Assembly: GCA_019931185.1 (NCBI GenBank)
Contig: JAINDK010000003.1
Coordinates: 45,079-109,078, forward strand
Direction of reading: 5' to 3'
DNA length: 64,000 nucleotides
Source: Bryobacter sp. CoA8 C33
GTDB lineage: Bacteria > Acidobacteriota > Terriglobia > Bryobacterales > Bryobacteraceae
A program made the translations under genes and the position numbers. The notes under the pieces are model-generated. The model was not told the DNA's origin. It saw nothing but the letters and a program-made list of their open reading frames with translations, and did not search any database. Positions 17,587 through 25,377 of the stretch are shown one piece after another. Every line of letters begins with the position of its first letter. The first letter of the stretch is position 1.

Positions 17587-18630
17587 ATGAGTTTGGGTGA
17601 AAAAGACTCTTTGCCAGCGATCACCGTCATCGTGGTTAACTTGAATCGGATGAATCTTTTACGCGAGTGTCTCATTTCGCTCCGCCGCCAAAGCCTCCCC
17701 CCGGCGGAAGTGATCGTCGTCGACAATGCCTCGACCGACGCCAGCCGCGACATGGTCGCCCGCGAATTTCCCGGCGTGCGCCTGCTCGCTCTCGACTCCA
17801 ATCAGGGCTTCTGCGCCGCCAACAACCTCGCCATCGCCATCGCCCAGGGCGATTTCATCGCTTTGCTCAACAATGACGCCACTGCCGAGCCCGGCTGGCT
17901 CGCCGCCCTCCTGGCCGCTACCGGCGCGAATCCCCGCGTCGGAATGGTCGCCTCCAAGATTCTCGTCGCCGGACGCCCCGGCATCATCGACAAGGTCGGC
18001 CACGGCATCTATCTCGATGGCCAGAATCGCGGCCGCGGCTCCGGTGAGCCCGACCACGGCCAATACGACCACCTCTCCGATGTCCTCTGGCCCGATGGCT
18101 GTGCCGCCCTCTACCGCCGCGATATGCTCTCTCAAATCGGCGGCTTTGAAGAAGCCTTTTTCGCCTACGCCGACGATGCCGAACTCGGCCTCCGCGCCCG
18201 CTCCGCCGGTTGGATCACCCGCTTCGCGCCTCAGGCCATCGTCCACCATCACCGCGGCGCCACGCTCGGCAAATACAACCCCGCCCGCATCCGCCTCATC
18301 GAACGCAATCGCCTCTGGCTTGCTGTCATCCACTTCCCTCTCTGGCTTCTGCTTCTCAACCCTTTCTTCTACGCCCTCCGCCTCCTCTCCGGCGCCCTCG
18401 CTGCCCTGTCCGGCCAGGGCGAAGCCTCCCAGGTCTCCGGCCTTCGCGCCAAAATCTCTCTGGCCGGGACCCTTCTCGCCGCCGATTGGGAAGCCCTCCG
18501 CGGACTCGCTCCCATCTGGCGCAAGCGCCGCGCCTGGCGCGCCCGCCGCTCCTTCTCGGATCTCGAAGTCTTCCGCCTGCTCTGGCAGCACCGCCTCTCC
18601 CTTTCCGAATTAAGCCGCAACCTCGCCTGA
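17587..18630 (+). CDS. Family 2 glycosyltransferase (rhamnosyltransferase WbbL-like)
   Basis: The 347-residue protein starts with a GT-A fold: ITVIVVNLNRMNLLRECLIS, VIVVDNASTDASRDMV, GFCAANNLAIAIAQGDFIAL, then LNNDATAEPGW with the nucleotide-sugar Asp. FFAYADDAELGLRARSAGW is the acceptor-side motif shared with dTDP-rhamnose transferases. A hydrophobic stretch near 235-260 (WLAVIHFPLWLLLLNPFFYA) may anchor it to the membrane. It opens a run of surface-glycan genes with two methyltransferases. ATG 17587 is preceded by no strong ribosome site. Confidence 0.85.
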   Translation: MSLGEKDSLPAITVIVVNLNRMNLLRECLISLRRQSLPPAEVIVVDNASTDASRDMVAREFPGVRLLALDSNQGFCAANNLAIAIAQGDFIALLNNDATAEPGWLAALLAATGANPRVGMVASKILVAGRPGIIDKVGHGIYLDGQNRGRGSGEPDHGQYDHLSDVLWPDGCAALYRRDMLSQIGGFEEAFFAYADDAELGLRARSAGWITRFAPQAIVHHHRGATLGKYNPARIRLIERNRLWLAVIHFPLWLLLLNPFFYALRLLSGALAALSGQGEASQVSGLRAKISLAGTLLAADWEALRGLAPIWRKRRAWRARRSFSDLEVFRLLWQHRLSLSELSRNLA

Positions 18631-18633
18631 ATC

Positions 18634-19605
18634 ATGCCTCCCTCCCCTTCCCCCGCTCCCTCCAATGCTTGCCTTGCCTGCGGCTCTCCCGATTCCCACA
18701 CTCTCTTTCATGCCTCGGACCGTCTCTACGCCACAACTGAAAAATCCTTCCTCGTCGTCGAGTGCGCCCGCTGCCGTCTTCTCCGCCTCTTCCCCAAACC
18801 CACGCCCGAGGAACTCTCCTCCTACTACCCCACCAACTACTGGCACGCGAATCCCGGTGACCAGATCACGGCGCTCGAAGACCTCTACCGCCGTTTCGTC
18901 TCCTGGGATCATGTCCGCTTTCTCGAATCCGCGATTCGCCACGCCGGTCCCGGCCTCGTCCTCGATGTCGGCTGCGGCGGAGGCCTCATCCTCCGCCTCC
19001 TGCGTGAGCGTGGCCATCAGGTGCTCGGCTCGGACTTTTCTCTCGACGCCGCCCGCGTTGCCTGGATCCAAAACCACGTGCCCGTCTTCTGTGGCACCCT
19101 CTCTCAGGCCCCCTTGCCCCCCGCCAGCCTCAGCGTCCTCAGCATGTTCCATGTCCTTGAGCACCTTTACGAGCCCCAGGACTACTTAAACGCCGCCCAC
19201 CGTCTCCTCAAACCCGGCGGCCGCCTCGTCGTCCAAGTCCCCAATGCCGCCTCCTGGCAATTCCTCCTATTCGGTGAAGCCTGGAATGGCATCGATGTTC
19301 CCCGTCACCTCCACAACTTCCGCCTTGCCGACCTCACCGTCTTGCTCGACCGCTGCGGCTTTACCCCAGTCCGCGTCAAACATTTCTCCCTCCGCGATAA
19401 CCCCGCCGGCTTTTCCACTAGCCTCGCCCCTTCCCTCGATCCCATGGCCCGCCGTGTCCGCCGCATTCCGGAGTCCCCCTCCCTTCGCCTTGCAAAAAAC
19501 ATCGGCCACCTCTCCCTGGCCCTCCTCGGCCTTCCCTTCACTTTGCTCGAAGCTGCCTGCCGTGCCGGCTCCACCATCATGGTCGAGGCCCGTAAAACCT
19601 CATGA
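18634..19605 (+). CDS. SAM methyltransferase with N-terminal Cys-pair domain
   Basis: The 323-residue protein begins with CLACGSPD and, about 30 residues on, CARCRLL, a probable zinc ribbon as in sugar C-methyltransferase-like proteins. The class I SAM site is LVLDVGCGGGLILRLL, with SDFSLDAARVA (acidic loop), LSMFHVLEHLYEPQDYLNAA and LLKPGGRLVVQVPN. Such proteins sit in O-antigen and polysaccharide clusters. It lies three bases after the glycosyltransferase and overlaps the next gene by ATGA, so it is part of one operon. The substrate is unknown. Confidence 0.83.
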   Translation: MPPSPSPAPSNACLACGSPDSHTLFHASDRLYATTEKSFLVVECARCRLLRLFPKPTPEELSSYYPTNYWHANPGDQITALEDLYRRFVSWDHVRFLESAIRHAGPGLVLDVGCGGGLILRLLRERGHQVLGSDFSLDAARVAWIQNHVPVFCGTLSQAPLPPASLSVLSMFHVLEHLYEPQDYLNAAHRLLKPGGRLVVQVPNAASWQFLLFGEAWNGIDVPRHLHNFRLADLTVLLDRCGFTPVRVKHFSLRDNPAGFSTSLAPSLDPMARRVRRIPESPSLRLAKNIGHLSLALLGLPFTLLEAACRAGSTIMVEARKTS

Positions 19606-20288
19606 CCTACGCCGGCCTCCGCTCCCTGGTCCCCCCCTGGCTACGCCGCCAGGTTTTTCACTTTGAGACGCTCATCCTCGAGCATGTCACCGCCTTTGCC
19701 GCCCAACTACCCCCCCAAGCCCGCCTTCTCGATGCTGGCGCCGGCGAAGGCCAGTACAAAAAATTCTTCCCGCGCCAGCAATACATCGGTCTCGATCTCG
19801 CCATCGGCGACACTTCCTGGAATTACTCCTCCCTCGACACCCTCGGCGACCTCCTCCGTCTTCCTTTCCGCGACGCCTCCTTCGACGCCTTTCTCAGCGT
19901 CGTCACCCTCGAGCACGTCACCGACCCCGCTGCCGCCCTCCTCGAACTCGCTCGCACCGCCCGTCCCGGCGCCCGCCTCCTCCTCGTCGCTCCCGCCGAA
20001 TGGGAGCTTCACCAGCATCCCCACGATTACTTCCGCTTCACTCACTACGCCCTCCAACACCTGCTTTCCCGCTCTGGCTGGCGGATTGATTCTCTTCTTC
20101 CCGGCGGCGGTTTTTTCCGCCTCCTCTCCCGCCGCCTCATGAACTCCCTCCAGTTCTTTCCCCCCTGGCTCATCCCCCTGCTCGCCATCCCCGTCGTTCC
20201 CGCCGCCCTCCTCATCGCCCAACTCGACTTCCTCGACTCCCGCCGCGACTTCACTCTGGGTTACATTGTTTACGCTAGGAAGATCTGA
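19602..20288 (+). CDS. Class I SAM methyltransferase
   Basis: The 228-residue protein has RLLDAGAGEGQYKKFFP (SAM loop), YIGLDLAIGD, FDAFLSVVTLEHVTDPAAAL and RPGARLLLVAPAEWELHQHP. The HQHPHDYFRFT stretch is shared by methyltransferases of glycan clusters. The C-terminal 50 residues are hydrophobic (FFPPWLIPLLAIPVVPAALL) and could bind the membrane. The ATG overlaps the preceding stop (ATGA). Its role is probably modification of the glycan built by the upstream transferase, but the acceptor cannot be told. Confidence 0.8.
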   Translation: MTYAGLRSLVPPWLRRQVFHFETLILEHVTAFAAQLPPQARLLDAGAGEGQYKKFFPRQQYIGLDLAIGDTSWNYSSLDTLGDLLRLPFRDASFDAFLSVVTLEHVTDPAAALLELARTARPGARLLLVAPAEWELHQHPHDYFRFTHYALQHLLSRSGWRIDSLLPGGGFFRLLSRRLMNSLQFFPPWLIPLLAIPVVPAALLIAQLDFLDSRRDFTLGYIVYARKI

Positions 20289-20292
20289 AATC

Positions 20293-20706
20293 ATGAAAAA
20301 CGCCTCCCGCCGCAAGTTCCTCCCCGGCCTCCTCGCCCCCATGGGGCTCATGGCCGCTCCGCCCAACAAACTCCCCGACTTCACCTACACCGTTACGGAA
20401 ACAACGGAAGTCAAGGAATCCTTCGGCCTCCACCGCAAGTACTTCGAAGGCCCCACCGGCCAGCTTAAGCTCATGGTCGCCGGCAGCGTCACCCTCCATC
20501 CCGGCGCCACACCCCACCCTCCCCACTCTCATGAGGAAGAGGAAATCATGGTCGTCACCGAAGGCACCGGTATCATCGGCCTCAACGGTCAGGATAAGGC
20601 CGTGGGTCCCGGCACGATGATGTATTCCGCCGCTAACAAACCCCACGATATCCGCAATACCGGCAAAACTCCGCTCACCTTTTACTATTACAAGTGGAAG
20701 GCCTGA
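20293..20706 (+). CDS. Small exported cupin protein
   Basis: The 137-residue protein starts MKNASRRKFLPGLLAPMGLM, a Tat-type signal with RRKFL. A single cupin barrel follows, with metal-site motif HPGATPHPPHSHEEEEIMVV (His, His, Glu) and the second motif GTMMYSAANKPHDIRNTG. It is likely a metal-binding periplasmic protein; the reaction, if any, is unknown. It begins four bases after the methyltransferase stop. The in-frame extension to 20266 is not credible, as it would precede the Tat signal and lacks a ribosome site. Confidence 0.8.
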   Translation: MKNASRRKFLPGLLAPMGLMAAPPNKLPDFTYTVTETTEVKESFGLHRKYFEGPTGQLKLMVAGSVTLHPGATPHPPHSHEEEEIMVVTEGTGIIGLNGQDKAVGPGTMMYSAANKPHDIRNTGKTPLTFYYYKWKA

Positions 20707-20788
20707 GCCCCCTCCATCCATCATTTTTCTCGCCCCATCCTCCACCTCCCGGTGAGAGCGCCGCCCCCCTTTTTCCACTTCCTACTTG

Positions 20789-21082
20789 ATGAAATTCATC
20801 CTGTTGCTCCTCCTCCTGGCCCAGCCCGCCGGTAAGGCGGAACTCCGCCAGAAAATTGCTGACCTCAAGCTCAAGGCCTTCGAAATGCAGATGCAGATTG
20901 AGTTGCTCGAAAAGCAACTCCACGATGTCGAAGAGGCCGAAGCCAACTTACCCCCTCCCACCATACAAGCCAAACCCCCCGTCAAAACCCGCTGCTCCGG
21001 TCACAACAAAAACGGCGCCCGCTGCTCCCGTAACGCCGAAGCCGGCTCCCGCTTCTGCTGGCAGCACAAGCCCCGCCGCTAA
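20789..21082 (+). CDS. Small secreted protein: coiled coil plus Cys-His motif
   Basis: The 97-residue protein begins MKFILLLLLLAQPAGKAELR (signal peptide). A heptad-like helix follows (KIADLKLKAFEMQMQIELLE, KQLHDVEEAEA), then a Pro-rich linker, and a C-terminal C-x9-C-x10-C-x2-H motif (RCSGHNKNGARCSRN, GSRFCWQHK). The motif resembles DUF5763-type small zinc-binding domains, where similar CxxH ends occur. Function is unknown. The upstream TTG at 20786 would add one residue; ATG 20789 is preferred. Confidence 0.65.
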   Translation: MKFILLLLLLAQPAGKAELRQKIADLKLKAFEMQMQIELLEKQLHDVEEAEANLPPPTIQAKPPVKTRCSGHNKNGARCSRNAEAGSRFCWQHKPRR

Positions 21083-21107
21083 GCCCAGCCCCCATATCGA
21101 CTCCCTG

Positions 21108-21135
21108 CTTGCAAACCTCGCCCCTCGCATATAAC
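21108..21135 (+). promoter_or_regulatory. Probable promoter of the class V aminotransferase gene
   Basis: CTTGCA (21108-21113) and TATAAC (21130-21135) are separated by 16 bases. The -10 ends eight bases before ATG 21144, so the transcript would have only about two leader bases. There is no ribosome-binding sequence before the ATG, consistent with a leaderless message. Confidence 0.45.
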
Positions 21136-21143
21136 CTAATCCC

Positions 21144-22439
21144 ATGGATCGCAGAGATTTATTCCGCTCCGCGGCTGCCGCCGCGGTTGCTTTCTCGAGC
21201 GACGCCCTCCCCCGTCTGCAGGCCGCCCTCGCCGCTCAAGGCGCCAAACCCGCCGATTCCCTTGCTATTGACGAAGACTTCTGGTTCCAGGTGCGCCACA
21301 TGTTCACCGTCGATCGCAACATCATCAACCTCAACAATGGCGGTGTTTCTCCTTCCCCTAAGATCGTGATGGAGTCCGAAAAACGCTACCTCGAAATCTC
21401 CAACATGGGCCCCGCTCACTTCATGTGGAAAGTCCTCGGCCCCGAGCTCGAAAGCGTGCGCCGCCGTCTGGCCCAATCCTTCGGCTGCGATCCCGAGGAA
21501 ATCGCCATCACCCGCAACGCCAGCGAAGCCCTCGAGATCGTTCAACTCGGCCTCGACCTCAAGCGCGGCGATGAAGTGCTCACCACCGACCAGGATTATG
21601 GCCGCATGCTCACCACCTGGCGCCAGCGGGAACGCCGCGAGGGCATTGTCCTTCGCGAAGTCTCCTTCGACGTCCCGGCCCAGTCGATGGATTACCTCTA
21701 CAACGTCATCACCAGCGCCGTCTCTCCGCGCACCAAAGTCATCCACATCTGCCATATCACCAACCTCACCGGCCAGATCTTCCCCGTCAAACGCATCTGT
21801 CAGTTTGCTCGTCCCCGTGGCATCGAGGTTGTCGTCGACGGCGCGCATGCCTTCGGTCAGTTCCCCTACAAGCGGGACGACCTCGATTGCGACTACTACG
21901 GCACCAGCCTCCACAAATGGATCCTCGCCCCGGTCGGCACCGGTTTCCTTTACGTCAAGCGAGAGAAGATCGCCAAACTCTGGCCCCTCATGGCTGCCCC
22001 CGCTTCGATGACCGATAACATCCGGAAATTTGAAGAGATCGGTACTCATCCCGCCAGCCAGCGCAATTCCATCACCGAAGCACTTACTTTCTCGGAATCG
22101 ATTGGCATCGAACGCAAAGCCGCCCGCCTTCGCTACCTCCGCAAACGCTGGTCGAATCGCCTCCGCACTCTCCCCGGCGTCACCCTCCACACCTCCGACG
22201 ACCCGGAACATTCCTGCGGCATCGGTACCATTGGTTTTTCTGGTTTCAGTATCCCCAAACTCGCTGAATACCTCATGGAAAAACACAAAATCATGGTGGT
22301 TCCCATCGTGCGCGGTACACAATATAGCGGTCTTCGCGTCACTCCTAACGTCTACACTACGCTCGAGGAAGTCGATACCTTCGCCGAAACCATGGAGACC
22401 ATCATCCGCAAAGGTCCCGCCGCACTTGGCCTCGCCTGA
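21144..22439 (+). CDS. Tat-exported class V aminotransferase (isopenicillin-N epimerase-like)
   Basis: The 431-residue PLP enzyme begins MDRRDLFRSAAAAAVAFSSD (Tat-like signal with RRDLFR). It contains NLNNGGVSPSP, ITRNASEALEIV, the PLP-ring-contact VVDGAHAFGQ, and the Schiff-base lysine in YGTSLHKWILAPVGTG. The C-terminal domain includes GTQYSGLRVTPNVYTT. Relatives act as cysteine desulfurase-like or epimerase-like enzymes, and many Tat-exported members are of unknown substrate. It is a single gene between its own promoter and a hairpin terminator. Confidence 0.85.
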   Translation: MDRRDLFRSAAAAAVAFSSDALPRLQAALAAQGAKPADSLAIDEDFWFQVRHMFTVDRNIINLNNGGVSPSPKIVMESEKRYLEISNMGPAHFMWKVLGPELESVRRRLAQSFGCDPEEIAITRNASEALEIVQLGLDLKRGDEVLTTDQDYGRMLTTWRQRERREGIVLREVSFDVPAQSMDYLYNVITSAVSPRTKVIHICHITNLTGQIFPVKRICQFARPRGIEVVVDGAHAFGQFPYKRDDLDCDYYGTSLHKWILAPVGTGFLYVKREKIAKLWPLMAAPASMTDNIRKFEEIGTHPASQRNSITEALTFSESIGIERKAARLRYLRKRWSNRLRTLPGVTLHTSDDPEHSCGIGTIGFSGFSIPKLAEYLMEKHKIMVVPIVRGTQYSGLRVTPNVYTTLEEVDTFAETMETIIRKGPAALGLA

Positions 22440-22456
22440 TTTCAAAGCGAAAAAAG

Positions 22457-22494
22457 TTGGCCTTATGGAAAATCATAGATTGCCATAAGGCCAA
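22457..22494 (+). terminator. Hairpin after the aminotransferase gene
   Basis: TTGGCCTTATGG (22457-22468) is perfectly complementary to CCATAAGGCCAA (22483-22494), with a 14-base loop. The tail TCCTTTG is T-poor, so termination may be weak or factor-dependent. It starts 17 bases past the stop codon. Confidence 0.6.
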
Positions 22495-22510
22495 TCCTTT
22501 GTTATGGTTA

Positions 22511-22516
22511 TATAAT
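22511..22516 (+). promoter_or_regulatory. Consensus -10 hexamer before the penicillin-binding protein gene
   Basis: TATAAT (22511-22516) is an exact -10 in the only A/T-rich stretch before the gene. No good -35 lies at the right distance. A start near 22523 would give a leader of about 88 bases, ending with TAAGGACGGT as ribosome site before ATG 22611. Confidence 0.4.
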
Positions 22517-22610
22517 TCGCGTCGTCCTCGCGGACGGCAAATTTTTTGGCAGTCGCGCCTTCCCGGTTAGGATTTTTGTTGAGTCCGCCGATAGGCACTG
22601 TAAGGACGGT

Positions 22611-23852
22611 ATGGTCTTTAAACGAGTTCTCATCCCCGCACTGCTCGCTTTACTAGCCTTGGTCGGCCCCGTTTCCCTCCCAGCGGCTACCGCCAAGAAG
22701 CCTTCTCCCCGCCAAGTTGCCATCAGGAATACTGCAACCCGGACTACGGCTTCCTCCCCCCGCACCGCCAAGCCGCTGCTCAAAAAAGCCTCATTCACCC
22801 GCGGACGCGCCCCGGTTTCCCGCTACCGCCAGCGTCGCAGCCCCTACGCCGGCTTCTGGACCGTTCCGAATTTCGCCGACGCCACCGCAGGCGACAACAT
22901 CGACGGCGAAGACCTCGCGATCCGCCGCGCCGCCGTGGAAGCCCTCAATGGCTTGAACGGTGCCGTCGTTGTCTCCGATGCCAACACCGGCCGCATCCTC
23001 ACCATGGTCAACCAGAAGCTCGCTCTCCAAAACGGCTTCCAGCCCTGCTCCACCATCAAAATTCTTGCCAGCGTCGCCGGCGTCATGGAAGGTGAATACA
23101 ACCGTTCGAAAGTGCTCAAGCTCAGCCGTCGTGAATACATGGACATGACCGTAGCCCTCGCCCGCAGCAACAACCCCTATTTCGCTACCATCGGCCGCAA
23201 ACTCGGCTACGAGAAAATCTCCTACTACGCCAAACTGCTCGGCCTCGGCGAAACGGCTGGCCTGAATATCCCTGGCGAACAACCTGGTATCTGGCCCGAT
23301 AAGGAAGTCGCTTCCGGCATCGGCATGATGACCAGCTTCGGTGATGGCATCAATCTCACTCCTCTTCAGTTGACTTCTATTCTGACTACTGTCGCCAACG
23401 GCGGCACTATGTACTATCTGCAATATCCCCGCTCCCAAGCCGAGGTGGAATCTTTCACTCCTCAGGTTCGCCGCCGACTTGCTCAGTTCCAGACCGCTTT
23501 TGACGAAATTCGCCCCGGCATGCAGGGCGCTGTCGAATTCGGCTCCGGCCGCCGCGCCGCCTACGAAGACCACGAACCCATCTTCGGCAAAACCGGCACC
23601 TGCACTCACTCCGATCACAAGACTCACCTCGGCTGGTTCGGCAGCTTCAACGAAGTCGGTGACCGCAGGCTGGTCGTCACCGTTCTCCTTACCGGCGGAA
23701 AACTCGTCTCCGGCCCTGTCGCCAGCGGCGTCGCCGGCCAGCTCTTTCGCATCCTGAACGAGAGCCGCTATTTCGCCTCCAATCCCCAGCCCCCCTCTCC
23801 CAACGCCGTCGTCTCGGCCGACGCCCTGCCGGCTTATTCCCCAGAAAACTAA
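22611..23852 (+). CDS. Penicillin-binding transpeptidase-domain protein
   Basis: The 413-residue protein has a signal/anchor (VLIPALLALLALVGPVSLPA) and a basic Ser/Arg/Lys-rich linker. It then carries a transpeptidase domain: SxxK in QPCSTIKILASVAG, SxN in ARSNNPYF, and KTG in PIFGKTGTCTHSDHKTHLGW. It is shorter than FtsI/PBP2 (no N-terminal dimerisation domain), so it may be a specialised DD-transpeptidase or a penicillin-sensing relative. It cross-links or trims peptidoglycan in the periplasm. It is a single gene, bounded downstream by a strong terminator. Confidence 0.87.
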   Translation: MVFKRVLIPALLALLALVGPVSLPAATAKKPSPRQVAIRNTATRTTASSPRTAKPLLKKASFTRGRAPVSRYRQRRSPYAGFWTVPNFADATAGDNIDGEDLAIRRAAVEALNGLNGAVVVSDANTGRILTMVNQKLALQNGFQPCSTIKILASVAGVMEGEYNRSKVLKLSRREYMDMTVALARSNNPYFATIGRKLGYEKISYYAKLLGLGETAGLNIPGEQPGIWPDKEVASGIGMMTSFGDGINLTPLQLTSILTTVANGGTMYYLQYPRSQAEVESFTPQVRRRLAQFQTAFDEIRPGMQGAVEFGSGRRAAYEDHEPIFGKTGTCTHSDHKTHLGWFGSFNEVGDRRLVVTVLLTGGKLVSGPVASGVAGQLFRILNESRYFASNPQPPSPNAVVSADALPAYSPEN

Positions 23853-23878
23853 CCGCAATCCAAAATTGTCCCTCCCGG

Positions 23879-23908
23879 CGCCCGGCTTTACCGGGCGTCT
23901 TCTTTTTT
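23879..23908 (+). terminator. Strong intrinsic terminator
   Basis: CGCCCGG (23879-23885) pairs with CCGGGCG (23891-23897) over a CTTTA loop, followed by TCTTCTTTTTT (23898-23908). It has the classic form for transcript end of the penicillin-binding protein gene. Confidence 0.9.
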
Positions 23909-24034
23909 ACCCAAATCATCCCAGCCTGCCCCTCACCTCAGCTAACTCGAAGGCTTATACTGAGGATGAACTCTACTCCCCTGCTGGCGTGCGGCCCCGC
24001 CCCGTCGCAGCAATCTCAAGCGAGGAATACCATC

Positions 24035-25255
24035 ATGAACTTCACCAGGAGACTTCTGTTGCTCTCCTTGGCCTCACTGGCCTCATGGGCGCAGCTCAAT
24101 GTCGGTACGCAAAAGCCCGAACCCTCCCTGCCCTTCAAGATGACCACCACGGCTACCTTCTCTCTGCCCTGGCGCATCGCCTTCCTTCCCGATGGCCGCA
24201 TGCTGGTCACCGAAAAGATCGGTCCCATTTGGCTCGTCTCCGCGGAAGGCGAAAAAATCGCCCCCCTCGGCGGCACGCCCCCAGTCTACTGGCAAGGCCA
24301 GAATGGCATGCTTGGCATCTATCTCTCTCCCACCTACACCACCGATGAGCGAGTTTACATTACCTACATCGAGCCCGGTGAGTACGGTGGCAGCCAGGTG
24401 CTCGCCCGCGCCCGCCTTAACGCCGGCCGCTCCCCGCGCCTTCAGGATTTTGAAGTCATCTGGCGCCAGATGCCTCGCGGCAAGGGCGGTCAGGCTGGTG
24501 GTCAAATCGCCTTTGCTCCCGACGGTAAATCCCTGTTCATGTCCGTTGGCGACCGCCAGCGCATGACCCCCGCCCAGGACCCCAACCAGCCCGTCGGCAA
24601 GGTCGTTCACCTCACCCTCGATGGCAAGCCCGCCCCCGATAACCCCAATGCCGGCAAAACCGGCAGCCGCACCATCAACCTCATCGATCCCCCCCGAGAC
24701 ACCGAACTGGCCAAAACCGCCAAAGTCGTCAGCACCTACACCTTCCCAGCTGAAAACCTCACCCCGGCGGAAACCTGGGCCAGCGGCTTCCGCGCCCCCT
24801 ACGGCCTCGCTTTCTCCCCTTCCGGTGAACTCTGGGAAGTCGAACACGGCCCCAGCGGCGGCGACGAACTCAACCTCGTGCAGAAGGGTAAGAACTACGG
24901 CTGGCCCGAAGTCTCCTACGGCAAAAACTACAACGAAGTTCCTATCCCCCACCCGGACACCCGTCCCGAATTCACCAAGCCCGTCCTCTATTGGACCCCC
25001 GTCATTGCCCCCGGTAACCTCATGTTCTACAAGGGCAAGAAGACCTTCCCCCAGTGGGATGGCAGCGGCTTCATCAGCGGCCTCGGTAGCCACTCCCTCA
25101 ACCGCATCATCTTCGACGGCAAGGGCGGTGCCAAAACCGCCGAGCGTTGGGATGTCGGCAAGCGCATCCGCGATGTCGAACAGGCCCCAGACGGCTCGCT
25201 CTGGATGATCGAAGACTCAAACCCCGGCGCCCTCATCCACATCACCCCCAAATAA
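24035..25255 (+). CDS. PQQ-dependent soluble sugar dehydrogenase (YliI/Asd type)
   Basis: The 406-residue protein has a signal peptide (MNFTRRLLLLSLASLASWAQ) and a six-bladed beta-propeller of the aldose sugar dehydrogenase type. Motifs are LPWRIAFLPDGRMLVTEKIG, GQNGMLGIYLSP, the long GGQIAFAPDGKSLFMSVGDR, SGFRAPYGLAFSPSGELWEV, EHGPSGGDELNLVQKGKNYG and WTPVIAPGNLMFY. These match the quinone and calcium sites of the family. It oxidises sugars in the periplasm if PQQ is available. GAGG lies ten bases before ATG 24035; an upstream ATG (23966) would bury the signal peptide and is rejected. Confidence 0.9.
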   Translation: MNFTRRLLLLSLASLASWAQLNVGTQKPEPSLPFKMTTTATFSLPWRIAFLPDGRMLVTEKIGPIWLVSAEGEKIAPLGGTPPVYWQGQNGMLGIYLSPTYTTDERVYITYIEPGEYGGSQVLARARLNAGRSPRLQDFEVIWRQMPRGKGGQAGGQIAFAPDGKSLFMSVGDRQRMTPAQDPNQPVGKVVHLTLDGKPAPDNPNAGKTGSRTINLIDPPRDTELAKTAKVVSTYTFPAENLTPAETWASGFRAPYGLAFSPSGELWEVEHGPSGGDELNLVQKGKNYGWPEVSYGKNYNEVPIPHPDTRPEFTKPVLYWTPVIAPGNLMFYKGKKTFPQWDGSGFISGLGSHSLNRIIFDGKGGAKTAERWDVGKRIRDVEQAPDGSLWMIEDSNPGALIHITPK

Positions 25256-25285
25256 ACTCCCCACACCAGATCCATTCTCCCCATC

Positions 25286-25307
25286 AAGGCGCGCCTCGGC
25301 GCGCCTT
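25286..25307 (+). terminator. GC-rich hairpin terminator
   Basis: AAGGCGCGCC (25286-25295) and GGCGCGCCTT (25298-25307) form a ten-base stem with a minimal loop (two bases, probably with the top pair open), followed by CTTCATTT. It separates the sugar dehydrogenase from the efflux operon. Confidence 0.75.
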
Positions 25308-25340
25308 CTTCATTTGCAAACCGGTGAATTCAATCCGATA

Positions 25341-25369
25341 TTGATTACATGAGTAAATGCGCATATACT
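25341..25369 (+). promoter_or_regulatory. Promoter and ArsR-type operator of the efflux operon
   Basis: TTGATT (25341-25346), 17 bases, then TATACT (25364-25369) form a good sigma-70 promoter. Overlapping the spacer and -10 is AGTAAATGC-GCATATACT (25352-25369), an inverted repeat with 8 of 9 bases matching. This is the size and position of an ArsR/SmtB operator, and an ArsR regulator is the fifth gene of the operon. Transcription would begin about two bases before ATG 25378. Confidence 0.7.
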
Positions 25370-25377
25370 TAAATCGG

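Noticed and set aside
21159..22445. 428-codon minus-strand frame opposite the class V aminotransferase
   Set aside because: Shadow frame with biased composition and no domain motifs; the aminotransferase has its full PLP site.
25357..25377. Upstream ATG start of the TolC-like gene
   Set aside because: It lies within the operator and upstream of the deduced transcription start, and would put a charged stretch before the signal peptide.
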